From an uncultured bacterium (lineage in GTDB: Bacteria > Actinomycetota > Coriobacteriia > Coriobacteriales > Coriobacteriaceae): a stretch of DNA of 21,842 nucleotides. A program made the position numbers and the translations under genes. The notes under the pieces were generated by a model that made no database searches, had not been told where the DNA came from, and saw only the letters and a list, made by a program, of their open reading frames with translations. Positions within the stretch are counted from its first letter, which is position 1. Each line of letters starts with the position of its first letter. Below are positions 1 to 6,511 of this stretch, piece by piece. The stretch spans positions 1-21,842 of the forward strand of contig CAJMOF010000022.1 of assembly GCA_905215065.1 (NCBI GenBank), read 5' to 3'.

Positions 1-79
1 TTTGGCCAATCTGCCGTTCAATTTCAAAGGCGCGACCAGAAGGTCAGCGCCTTTTCATTTCACGGCACCTTGGCTCAAA
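1..79 (-). ncRNA. Candidate structured RNA element, copy 1 (possibly cut by window edge)
   Basis: Read on the minus strand, this segment folds into three nested helices. The outer stem pairs 1-7 with 72-79 (one bulge), a middle 6-bp stem pairs 12-17 with 62-67, and the terminal hairpin pairs 26-33 with 47-54 and 34-37 with 42-45 around a UUCU loop. The single-stranded parts GTGAAA and TTGA, and the flanking CAAGGTG and CAGATTG, match the element at 8432-8529, while the helices differ in sequence but keep pairing. That pattern suggests a conserved structure. Function is unknown, and the outer stem may extend beyond the window. A double-stranded DNA element cannot be excluded. Confidence 0.4.
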
Positions 80-135
80 TGACGGGCGCTCGCTGACGTT
101 GCCAAAACGTCGGCGTCGTCGTGTTTGTTAAGGGG

Positions 136-202
136 TTGGTGCATTGGGGCCAGGTTCATATGCACCCAGTTGGTGCATATGAACCTGGCCCCAATGCACC
201 AA
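136..202. repeat. 67-bp inverted repeat: head-to-head pair of 13-nt-loop hairpins
   Basis: Arms 136-166 and 172-202 are perfect 31-bp inverted repeats around a 5-nt spacer. Each arm is itself a small hairpin: GGTGCAT (138-144) pairs with ATGCACC (160-166), and if the T-T mismatch 145/159 is included the loop is exactly 13 nt, GGGGCCAGGTTCA (146-158). The mirror copy has its loop at 180-192. Loop length and sequence place it with the hairpins at 4262-4290, 5476-5514, 8584-8610, 17311-17349, 17367-17405 and 17904-17942. It lies upstream of the EamA promoter. Confidence 0.8.
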
Positions 203-248
203 TGGGTTGTAGCGGAAAAGCAGATTTTCCCGTTTGCCGATTTGTGCC

Positions 249-277
249 TTGAAAAATGTATATAACGACTATAACGT
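249..277 (+). promoter_or_regulatory. Putative promoter and operator of the EamA gene
   Basis: TTGAAA (249-254) and TATAAC (270-275) resemble -35 and -10 boxes, though the 15-nt spacer is short. TATAACGT (270-277) and the larger arrangement ACGA-N5-ACGT (265-277) match the sites before the PTS operon, the first gntR and the last gene of the window. Operator function is inferred from that recurrence. Confidence 0.4.
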
Positions 278-316
278 AGTGTGAAACATATTGGAAACAA
301 TACCGAGGAGGCTGCG

Positions 317-1399
317 TTGAAGAAAAGCAATCTGGGCTATGTGCTGGTGCTGATCGCCGCGCTTATGTGGGGCAGCATCGGAATCTTTGTAAACGGCATC
401 TCGGCCATGGGCGTTACGTCCCAGAGTATGGCTGCCTTTCGCTTGTTGGTCGGAGCGCTTATCTTGGCGCCGGTCCTGATGTTTATGGGCTGCCGTTCGG
501 GTGAGGGGTCTACCGTGGCTCAGGGTCCGCTGGCCCTGTTCAAGGCAAGCCCTAAAGAGCTTGTTTCCTGCGCGCTTGTCGGTATCGTCGGTTTGGCCGC
601 CGCCAACACTTGCTATTACGAGTGTATGGGCGAGGTGGGCATGTCCACGGCCTCGGTGCTGCTCTATACCTCGCCGGTGTTTGGTGTCGTGCTCGGCCGC
701 GTGCTTTATCGCGAGGACGTGACCCCCAACAAGCTCGTTGCCATCGCTTTTAACATAGGTGGCTGTGTACTTGCAGTAACTAATGGCGACCTTTCCGGTT
801 TCCATTTTTCGGTTTGGGGCGTCACGTCGGGCGTGATTGCAGGCTTTTGTGGGGCGTCGCTCGCGGTGTTTAGCCGGATAGCAACCAAGACGGTCCACCC
901 GCTGGCTGTCACGTTTTGGGGCCTTGTTTTTGGCGGTGCGGTTATGGCGGCTATCGCGGCTCCGTGGCCGGATGTCGCCGCGGCAATGTCGCCACAGCTG
1001 CTGCTGCTGTTCCTTGGCTTTGGACTCATCCCCACAGCCGTGGCTTACATCTTATATATGCAGGGTCTGTCCATGGGGCTCGAGACATCGAAAGTTCCCG
1101 TCGTAATGTCTTTTGAGACGGTCGTCACCGTACTGGTGGGCATTGGTGTCTATGCCGAGTCCGCCGGCGCGATCAAGGTCCTGGGTATTGTGCTGGTGCT
1201 CATGTCCATCCTGATTATGAACACCGACTTCTCCAAGCTGCGCAACAGTGTATTTGTCGGTCATGTCGCTGAGAGCATGACCTTTAAGCCCAACGCGTGG
1301 TGGACGGAGAAAACGCAGGACATGGATCTGTTTAAGGAGCGCACCGGCATCGTGCTGGAGCCCACCGTGCAGGAAAGCCCCTGGTACTTCGTGCGATAG
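317..1399 (+). CDS. EamA/DMT-superfamily transporter
   Basis: This is an integral membrane transporter of the drug/metabolite transporter superfamily with two EamA repeats. The N-terminus shows the typical LMWGSIGIF signature of the first helix, and about ten hydrophobic helices follow. I chose the TTG start at 317 because GAGGAGG lies 5 nt upstream (305-311); the GTG at 281 has no ribosome binding site and would add a polar 12-residue leader. The product is then 360 aa. After the last helix there is an unusual hydrophilic tail of about 55 residues, rich in Trp, Phe and Glu and ending WYFVR, which most EamA proteins lack. The substrate cannot be read from the sequence. Its promoter carries the same TATAACGT motif as the PTS operon, so co-regulation, and perhaps export of an amino acid or amine released by that pathway, is a guess. 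Confidence 0.88.
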   Translation: MKKSNLGYVLVLIAALMWGSIGIFVNGISAMGVTSQSMAAFRLLVGALILAPVLMFMGCRSGEGSTVAQGPLALFKASPKELVSCALVGIVGLAAANTCYYECMGEVGMSTASVLLYTSPVFGVVLGRVLYREDVTPNKLVAIAFNIGGCVLAVTNGDLSGFHFSVWGVTSGVIAGFCGASLAVFSRIATKTVHPLAVTFWGLVFGGAVMAAIAAPWPDVAAAMSPQLLLLFLGFGLIPTAVAYILYMQGLSMGLETSKVPVVMSFETVVTVLVGIGVYAESAGAIKVLGIVLVLMSILIMNTDFSKLRNSVFVGHVAESMTFKPNAWWTEKTQDMDLFKERTGIVLEPTVQESPWYFVR

Positions 1400-1537
1400 G
1401 GGATTGCGCGCAGGGTCCGACTTGGGGTTATCCCGCCAGTGCCGGCCTGCCCAGCCCCAACGTTTCAAGTACGTTAAACCCGTCAACGGTCGATTTTCAC
1501 CCGCGAACGGTCTTTATACTAATTAGCAATATCCGCA

Positions 1538-1566
1538 ACGTATAAGACGTTATAATGACCATAACG
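1538..1566 (+). promoter_or_regulatory. PTS operon promoter with GntR-type operator
   Basis: A perfect -10 box TATAAT (1551-1556) sits inside overlapping symmetric motifs: ACGT-N5-ACGT (1538-1550) and the inverted repeat CGTTAT-N7-ATAACG (1548-1566). No good -35 box is visible. ACGT-N5-ACGT recurs at 7574-7586 in front of the first gntR. AAGACGTTATA is shared by both sites. A repressor bound here would cover the -10 region. Confidence 0.55.
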
Positions 1567-1582
1567 AAAAGGAGGAGGCAAG

Positions 1583-2506
1583 ATGAATCAGATCATTCTC
1601 GCATCTCATGGCGGCCTGGCCGCAGGCGCCAAAGACACGCTCGAGATGGTTCTCGGCGACGTGTCGAACGTCCACGTCGTGTCGCTTGCTCGTGACGACA
1701 AGGAGCCCATCACCAACAAGGTGGACGCCATGATCGCCACGTTCAACGCGGACGACACCGTCTATGTGCTGACCGATATGCTCGGCAGCTCGGTCAACAA
1801 CAGCATGGTCGAGCTTTCCCGCAACGGTGCGGCATTCACGGTGATCAGCGGTTTCAACATTCCGCTGGCACTGACGCTCGCTATGAGCCCCGCCCCCGTC
1901 AAGGGTGCCGAGCTCGCGGCCCTCATCAACGAGGCCCGCACCGGTCTGACCAACCCCAACGCACCGGTCGAGGCTGCCGCGGCTCCCGCCAAGAAGGCTA
2001 AGGCGCCCCGTCACAGCTCCGGTCCCGCCAAGATCGTCCTCGCGCGTCTTGACTACCGTCTGCTGCACGGTCAGGTCGTCTTTACCTGGACCACCAAGGT
2101 TCAGGCCGAGCGCATCATCGTCGTCGACAACGCTGCCGCCAACGATGACATCAAGAAGGGCGCTCTTAAGCTGGCCAAGCCCCAGGGCGTGCGCCTGAAC
2201 GTCTTCACCGTCGAGCGTGCCCTCGCCAAGATGGACAAGCTCAACACCCTCGGCGAGCGCGTCATGTTCGTCTTTGGCAACACGGCCGAGATGCTGCAGT
2301 TCTGCCAGGGTTACAAGCTCGACGCCATCAACCTGGGCGCCACCGCCAACCACGACGGTGCCGATCAGGTCGGCGGCAAGGACAGCTCCGTCTTCTTCGA
2401 CGCCACCCAGAAGGCCGACGTCAACCAGCTGCTCGACATGGGCATCAAGCTCTACGTCCAGCAGACCCCCACGTATCAGAGCGTCGACATCGACGCCAAG
2501 CTGTAA
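1583..2506 (+). CDS. PTS mannose/fructose/sorbose-family EIIAB fusion
   Basis: This cytoplasmic phosphotransfer protein takes the phosphate from HPr and passes it to the incoming sugar at the EIIC-EIID membrane complex. The IIA domain (about 1-130) opens with the ILASHGG motif, placing the phosphorylated histidine at H9. An Ala/Pro/Lys linker (about 130-147) leads to the IIB domain, whose RLDYRLLHGQV motif puts the second phospho-histidine at H162. The 307-aa length fits ManX-type IIAB fusions. The start has a strong GGAGGAGG site (1571-1578). It is the first gene of an AB-C-D-SIS operon. The family transports hexoses, amino sugars and, in gfr-type systems, Amadori compounds; the downstream SIS gene favours the last, as an inference. 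Confidence 0.93.
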   Translation: MNQIILASHGGLAAGAKDTLEMVLGDVSNVHVVSLARDDKEPITNKVDAMIATFNADDTVYVLTDMLGSSVNNSMVELSRNGAAFTVISGFNIPLALTLAMSPAPVKGAELAALINEARTGLTNPNAPVEAAAAPAKKAKAPRHSSGPAKIVLARLDYRLLHGQVVFTWTTKVQAERIIVVDNAAANDDIKKGALKLAKPQGVRLNVFTVERALAKMDKLNTLGERVMFVFGNTAEMLQFCQGYKLDAINLGATANHDGADQVGGKDSSVFFDATQKADVNQLLDMGIKLYVQQTPTYQSVDIDAKL

Positions 2507-2542
2507 TCAACCAGGCTTTTGCCTGACTGAAAGGAGAAGGGT

Positions 2543-3337
2543 ATGAATACGTTCATCAGTGCGGTGCTCGTCGGCCTCGTCGGCGTGTTCTGCATGTGGG
2601 ACTCCCGCCTGCTCGGTCGTCTTAACTTCGAGCAGCCCCTCGTTGGCGCTACGCTCGTCGGTCTGCTGCTGGGCGATGTGCCCACCGGCCTTGCCGTCGG
2701 TGCCGCCGTCGAGCTCGTGTCCATGGGCCTGGTGCAGGTCGGTGCCGCCGCTCCGCCCGATATGGTCCTGGGCGGCATCGTGGCCGCTGCCTTCGCGTGC
2801 CTGACCGATGCTTCCGCCGAGACCGCCATGACGATCGCCATCCCGGTCGCCGTCCTGGGTCAGCTCCTCGGCATCGTGTTCCGTTCCATCATCGCCGCCC
2901 TCACCCATGTGGCCGATAGCGCGATCGATAACGGAAAGTTCAAGACCGCCTACCGCATGCACATCTGCGCCGGCTCCGGTCTGTACGCCATCATGTACTT
3001 CCTGCCGATCTTCCTGGCCGTCTTTGTCGGTACCGACCTGGTCCAAGCCATCGTCAACATGGTTCCCGAGTGGCTGTCCGTTGGTCTGAACGTCTCGACC
3101 AAGATCATGACCGCCTACGGTCTGGCCCTGCTGCTCACCATGATGATCAAGAAGGGTATGACCCCGTTCCTGTTCATCGGCTTCCTGCTCGCCGCCTACC
3201 TCAACCTGTCCGTCATCGCGGTCGCTCTGATCGGTGTGTGCCTGGCTGTCGTCTTCATGGGCTTCAAGTTCAACGGTTCCCATGCAGCCGCCGGTGTCGA
3301 TTCCGACTACGATCCGCTCGAAGACGACGAAGACTAA
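2543..3337 (+). CDS. PTS mannose-family EIIC
   Basis: This is the membrane channel component of the mannose-family PTS. The 264-aa protein is hydrophobic almost throughout and shows typical EIIC features: an N-terminal helix followed by the acidic/aromatic MWDSRLLGR segment, the LVGLLLGDVPTGLAVGAAVEL stretch, and VQVGAAAPPD. It ends in a short acidic tail (DYDPLEDDED) on the cytoplasmic side. AAAGGAGAAGG lies just upstream of the ATG. It starts 36 nt after the EIIAB stop and is followed 13 nt later by EIID, so translation of the three is likely coordinated. The sugar specificity resides here and in EIID but cannot be read off. Confidence 0.93.
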   Translation: MNTFISAVLVGLVGVFCMWDSRLLGRLNFEQPLVGATLVGLLLGDVPTGLAVGAAVELVSMGLVQVGAAAPPDMVLGGIVAAAFACLTDASAETAMTIAIPVAVLGQLLGIVFRSIIAALTHVADSAIDNGKFKTAYRMHICAGSGLYAIMYFLPIFLAVFVGTDLVQAIVNMVPEWLSVGLNVSTKIMTAYGLALLLTMMIKKGMTPFLFIGFLLAAYLNLSVIAVALIGVCLAVVFMGFKFNGSHAAAGVDSDYDPLEDDED

Positions 3338-3350
3338 GGAGGAACACACT

Positions 3351-4184
3351 ATGGCAACCGCAACCAAGGACGTGTCCCTGAACAAGAAGGTCAGCCAGTT
3401 CTTCTGGCGCTCCTGGGCCATCCAGGCCTCTTGGAACTACGAGCGTCAGATGAACATGGGCTTCCTCTACGGCATGGTTCCCACGCTCGATCGCCTCTAT
3501 CCGGACGAGTCCGACCCCAAGCAGCTCGCTGCTAAGAAAGAGGCTTACCACCGTCACATGGCGTTCTACAACTGCACCCCGCAGACGAGCGCTTTCATCC
3601 TGGGCCTCGCCGCCTCCATGGAGGAGGAGTACGCCAAGGATCCCGAGAACTTCGACCCCGATTCGATCAACGCGGTCAAGACCTCCCTCATGGGTCCGCT
3701 TTCCGGCATCGGTGACTCCTTCTTCCAGGGCACCATCCGCGTTATCGCCTTTGGCCTGGGCGTTCAGCTGGCTCAACAGGGCTCCATCATGGGCCCGATC
3801 CTGGCCATGCTCATCTCCATCGTCCCCTCTGTGCTGATCACTTGGTTCGCAGCCAAGATCGGCTACCAGGGTGGCCACGAGTACCTGAGCAAGCTCCAGG
3901 GCGGCGACCTCATGGAGAAGCTCATGTATGTCTGCGGTATCGTGGGTCTTATGTCCGTGGGCGGCATGATCGCTACGCTGATCGGCGCCACTACCCCGCT
4001 GCAGTTCGCTGAGGGCACCGTCGTTATCCAGGACATCCTGGACGGCATGATGCCCCAGATGATCTCCCTTGGCCTCACCGGCCTTATGTACTGGCTCATC
4101 AAGAAGAACGTCAACACCGGTTGGCTTCTCGTGATCGCCATCGTGGGTGGCATCGCCCTCTCCGCGGCCGGCATCCTGGCCTAG
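3351..4184 (+). CDS. PTS mannose-family EIID
   Basis: This is the partner membrane subunit of EIIC. I chose the ATG at 3351, which has AAGGAGGA at 3336-3343; the frame is open further upstream but only across the end of the EIIC gene. The 277-aa product starts MATATKDVSLNKK, followed by the FFWRSWAIQASWNYERQ segment. The family hallmark GPLSGIGDSFFQG lies near the middle, and C-terminal hydrophobic helices end in ALSAAGILA. All these features are normal for ManZ-type EIID proteins. It is third in the operon. Confidence 0.94.
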   Translation: MATATKDVSLNKKVSQFFWRSWAIQASWNYERQMNMGFLYGMVPTLDRLYPDESDPKQLAAKKEAYHRHMAFYNCTPQTSAFILGLAASMEEEYAKDPENFDPDSINAVKTSLMGPLSGIGDSFFQGTIRVIAFGLGVQLAQQGSIMGPILAMLISIVPSVLITWFAAKIGYQGGHEYLSKLQGGDLMEKLMYVCGIVGLMSVGGMIATLIGATTPLQFAEGTVVIQDILDGMMPQMISLGLTGLMYWLIKKNVNTGWLLVIAIVGGIALSAAGILA

Positions 4185-4217
4185 TCGCGACCAAGCGTCT
4201 AACCGCTTTCCCCGGGG

Positions 4218-4248
4218 GCCTGCCTGGCATCCCATACCCCAGGCAGGC
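4218..4248 (+). other. Intercistronic hairpin between EIID and SIS gene
   Basis: GCCTGCCTGG (4218-4227) pairs perfectly with CCAGGCAGGC (4239-4248) around an 11-nt loop. No T-tract follows, so it is more likely an RNA-stabilising or partially terminating hairpin than a full terminator. It would set a lower SIS:PTS ratio or protect the PTS messenger; that is inference. Confidence 0.5.
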
Positions 4249-4261
4249 TTCCATCCCTAAA

Positions 4262-4290
4262 TGTGTCAAAGGGACAGTTCCCTTGTCACA
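4262..4290 (+). repeat. 13-nt-loop hairpin repeat (8-bp stem)
   Basis: TGTGTCAA (4262-4269) and TTGTCACA (4283-4290) pair with one mismatch around the 13-nt loop AGGGACAGTTCCC (4270-4282). Loop length and the GGGACAG core match the other members of this family in the window, while the stem is unrelated. It lies inside the PTS operon between EIID and the SIS gene. Confidence 0.7.
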
Positions 4291-4382
4291 TCCTCAACGG
4301 GCCGGCGACTCGGTCCTAACTACGGTAACCCTGCGTGCGTCCGGCAATGTGGCGCCGCAAAAAATCGAAAGGAATGTGTCAG

Positions 4383-5366
4383 ATGTACGAGATCGACCTT
4401 AACCTCCCTAAGCAGATCGTCGCTGACGTCCTGTCCAACCACGAGATCCACAGCGTCGCCTTCGTCGGCTGCGGCGCTTCCATGTCCGACCTTTACCCCG
4501 CCAAGTACTTCCTGGCCAACAACACGGACAAGCTGAACGTTCAGATCTTCACCGCTAACGAGTTCAACTACGACACGCCTTCCTGGGTCAACGAGCACAC
4601 CTTCGTGATCACCTGCTCCCTCGGTGGCTCCACGCCCGAGACTGTCGAGGCCAACAAGACCGCCAAGAAGCACAACTGCCCGGTCGTCTCCCTTACCAAC
4701 AAGGCTGGCTCCGCTCTGACCGTCGACGCCGACCACGTCATCGTTCACGGCTTCCACGCCAACTACGCTGCCAAGTGCGAGAAGCCCGGCTACGCCATCG
4801 CTCTTGCACTCGAGATCCTTCAGCAGACCGAAGGCTATGACCACTACGAGGACATGATCACCGGCCTCACCAACGTCTTCGAGCTCTGCGAGAACGCCGC
4901 TCAGTCCGCCAAGGGTCTTGCCAAGCAGTTCGCCCAGGACTTCAAGGACGACAAGATGATCTACTTCATGGCCTCCGGTGCCTCCGAGAAGATGGCTTAT
5001 TCTCACGCCGCCTTCCTGTTCACCGAGATGCAGTGGATCGACGCCGCCGCCTACAACACCGGCGAGTACTTCCACGGCCCGTTCGAGGTTTCCACCGAGG
5101 GTAAGCCCTACGTCTTCTTCATGTCCGATGGTGCCACCCGTCCGATGGACGCCCGCGCCCTCACCTTCCTTAAGCGCATGGGCGCCAAGGTCGCTCTGAT
5201 CGACTCCAAGGACTACGGTCTGGCCGACGCCGTGCCGGCAAGCGTCGTCACCTACTTCAACCCGCTGCTGCACCTCGCCGTTATGCGCGAGTACGGCAAC
5301 CAGATCGCCGAGGCCCGTCAGCACCCGCTGACCATGCGTCGCTACATGTGGAAGCTTTCCTACTAA
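4383..5366 (+). CDS. SIS-domain sugar-phosphate deglycase/isomerase (FrlB/GfrF-like)
   Basis: This 327-aa soluble protein has two SIS (sugar isomerase) folds. The first (about 22-150) has FVGCGAS near 28-33 and the phosphate-binding CSLGGSTPET near 78-87. The second (about 190-320) carries NTGEYFHGPFE (225-235), the counterpart of SGEFRHGPLE in fructoselysine-6-phosphate deglycase FrlB, and the C-terminus RRYMWKLSY resembles FrlB's RRYYGGLVEY. I infer that it cleaves a phosphorylated Amadori compound delivered by the PTS encoded just upstream; an aminosugar or ketose isomerase role remains possible. The start at 4383 lies 9 nt after AAGGA; an in-frame ATG at 4374 abuts the same site and is less likely. 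The 198-nt gap to EIID contains a hairpin and a repeat. A strong terminator follows at 5401-5431. Confidence 0.85.
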   Translation: MYEIDLNLPKQIVADVLSNHEIHSVAFVGCGASMSDLYPAKYFLANNTDKLNVQIFTANEFNYDTPSWVNEHTFVITCSLGGSTPETVEANKTAKKHNCPVVSLTNKAGSALTVDADHVIVHGFHANYAAKCEKPGYAIALALEILQQTEGYDHYEDMITGLTNVFELCENAAQSAKGLAKQFAQDFKDDKMIYFMASGASEKMAYSHAAFLFTEMQWIDAAAYNTGEYFHGPFEVSTEGKPYVFFMSDGATRPMDARALTFLKRMGAKVALIDSKDYGLADAVPASVVTYFNPLLHLAVMREYGNQIAEARQHPLTMRRYMWKLSY

Positions 5367-5400
5367 TCACAAGTAAGTAGACCTTACGGGTTGATTGAGA

Positions 5401-5431
5401 GGGGATGGGGTTTTGCCCCGTCCCCTTTTTT
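5401..5431 (+). terminator. Rho-independent terminator of the PTS operon
   Basis: GGGGATGGGG (5401-5410) pairs with CCCCGTCCCC (5416-5425), including one G-U pair, around a TTTTG loop. It is followed by six T residues (5426-5431), starting 35 nt after the SIS stop codon. Confidence 0.9.
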
Positions 5432-5475
5432 GCTTTGGGGGGGGGCGTGTCTGTCGCGTCGCAAAACACCAGATA

Positions 5476-5514
5476 AAACCTACCAAAATAAACCTGTCCC
5501 TTTTTGGCAGGTGG
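5476..5514 (-). repeat. 13-nt-loop hairpin repeat, copy upstream of HAD gene
   Basis: A 13-nt arm (5476-5488) and a 13-nt arm (5502-5514) pair with a few mismatches around the loop TAAACCTGTCCCT (5489-5501), whose complement is AGGGACAGGTTTA. Extended by a few bases, it is nearly identical (2 mismatches in about 43 nt) to the inverted copy at 17311-17356. Its end runs directly into the ribosome binding site of the HAD gene. Confidence 0.85.
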
Positions 5515-5526
5515 GAGGAGATGCGT

Positions 5527-6156
5527 ATGATTAAGGCAGTGCTGTTTGACATGGACGGCGTGCTGGTCGATACCGAGTGGTTCTACAACCGCCGTCGCGT
5601 GGCGTTTATGGAAGAGAAGGGGTTCCATTTTGACGAGATCCCCGATCTTTCGGGGTCTAACGAGCCTGCCATTTGGAAGTCGCTGGTGCCCGACGATATT
5701 GAGCTGCGCGAGCGTCTGCGCGTGGAGTACAAGCAGGTCTACAGCCCGGTTCACCCCGTTCCGTATGCCGAGCTGCTCAACGAGCAGACGGAGCCGGTGA
5801 TGCGCGAGCTGCACGAGCGCGGCGTGAAGTGCGCCATCGCAAGCTCGTCCTATCGTGAGCTCATTGACGAGCTGGTTGAGATTGCCGGTATCGCCGACGT
5901 GCTGGACTACACCATCAGCGGTCACGAGTGCAGTGCGTTTAAGCCCGACCCCGAGATCTACCTGCGTGCCATGAAGGCACTGGGAGTTGACCCCGCCGAG
6001 TGCCTGGTTATCGAGGACTCGCCTTTGGGTATCGAGGCCGGCAAGCGCTCCGGCGCCCGCGTCCTGGCACTGCGTCCGCATGAGGGCGTCAACCTGGACC
6101 AGTCCGCCGCCGACGTCGTCATCGACAACCTGAGCGACATTTTGGCCGCTCTGTAG
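5527..6156 (+). CDS. HAD-superfamily hydrolase, beta-phosphoglucomutase-like
   Basis: A 209-aa HAD subfamily IA phosphatase or phosphomutase. Motif I is FDMDGVL with the nucleophile D8 and acid/base D10, motif II is the ASSS segment near 105-108, motif III is K139 in FKPDPEIY, and motif IV is E163-D164 in IEDSPLG. A helical cap lies between motifs I and II. I chose the ATG at 5527, which has GGAGGAG seven bases upstream; the in-frame ATG at 5521 touches that site. A terminator and a repeat separate it from the PTS operon, so it is probably its own transcription unit. The substrate is unknown; small sugar phosphates are typical for the family. Confidence 0.9.
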   Translation: MIKAVLFDMDGVLVDTEWFYNRRRVAFMEEKGFHFDEIPDLSGSNEPAIWKSLVPDDIELRERLRVEYKQVYSPVHPVPYAELLNEQTEPVMRELHERGVKCAIASSSYRELIDELVEIAGIADVLDYTISGHECSAFKPDPEIYLRAMKALGVDPAECLVIEDSPLGIEAGKRSGARVLALRPHEGVNLDQSAADVVIDNLSDILAAL

Positions 6157-6251
6157 TGTCAATCCACCGCGAGAAGCACTGGTTCACGCGTCATTTGCTG
6201 CAGATTGGCTTAATTTGGCATCAATTTAGATCCGTTTGGCTTCGATTCGGG

Positions 6252-6375
6252 CTAAGTGAGTAGACTTTTTGGCGCAGGCCGAGCACAAAGCGTTTCTGAC
6301 TTAGTAAAACCGCAGGTCACAGAGGTGGCTGTTATTGGCTGTGCTCGGGAGGTCGCGAAAAGTCTACTCACTTAG
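6252..6375. repeat. 124-bp imperfect palindrome
   Basis: Arms 6252-6287 and 6340-6375 pair without gaps. The outer 20 positions (CTAAGTGAGTAGACTTTT onward) pair fully apart from a final G-T, then comes a short unpaired stretch, then 9 bp (CCGAGCACA with TGTGCTCGG). The centre is 52 nt and contains AAAACCGCAGG (6306-6316), a sequence that also occurs in the centre of the palindrome at 12659-12826. No T-run follows, so it is not an ordinary terminator. It could be a transcribed structured RNA or a small non-autonomous mobile element. Confidence 0.75.
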
Positions 6376-6460
6376 AATTTGGGCCTTTGGTTGTGGGGTC
6401 ACCGGTCCCGTTTTGGTTGTCGAGAGAGGGTGAATTGAGGCGCCCTCTGTCGCTCCATGC

Positions 6461-6466
6461 TACAAT
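6461..6466 (+). promoter_or_regulatory. Possible -10 box of the yitT-like gene
   Basis: TACAAT lies 45 nt before the GTG start. The best -35 candidate, TTGAGG (6435-6440), is 20 nt away, wider than usual. Confidence 0.3.
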
Positions 6467-6511
6467 CGCCGACATGCCCCACAACTACATCTGCCTTCGA
6501 AGGGAGCCTAC

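Larger units (their letters stand above)
6157..6511. other. Intergenic region between HAD and yitT-like genes
   Basis: This gene-free stretch of about 355 nt holds the long palindrome at 6252-6375 and, near its right end, a -10-like TACAAT (6461-6466). I see no coding signal: the short open frames here lack a ribosome binding site and recognisable sequence. Confidence 0.6.

Noticed and set aside
281..316. GTG start of the EamA gene at 281
   Set aside because: No ribosome binding site; TTG at 317 has GAGGAGG at proper distance and begins just before the first helix.
269..898. 209-aa minus-strand frame opposite the EamA gene
   Set aside because: Shadow of the EamA gene with no family resemblance and no start signal.
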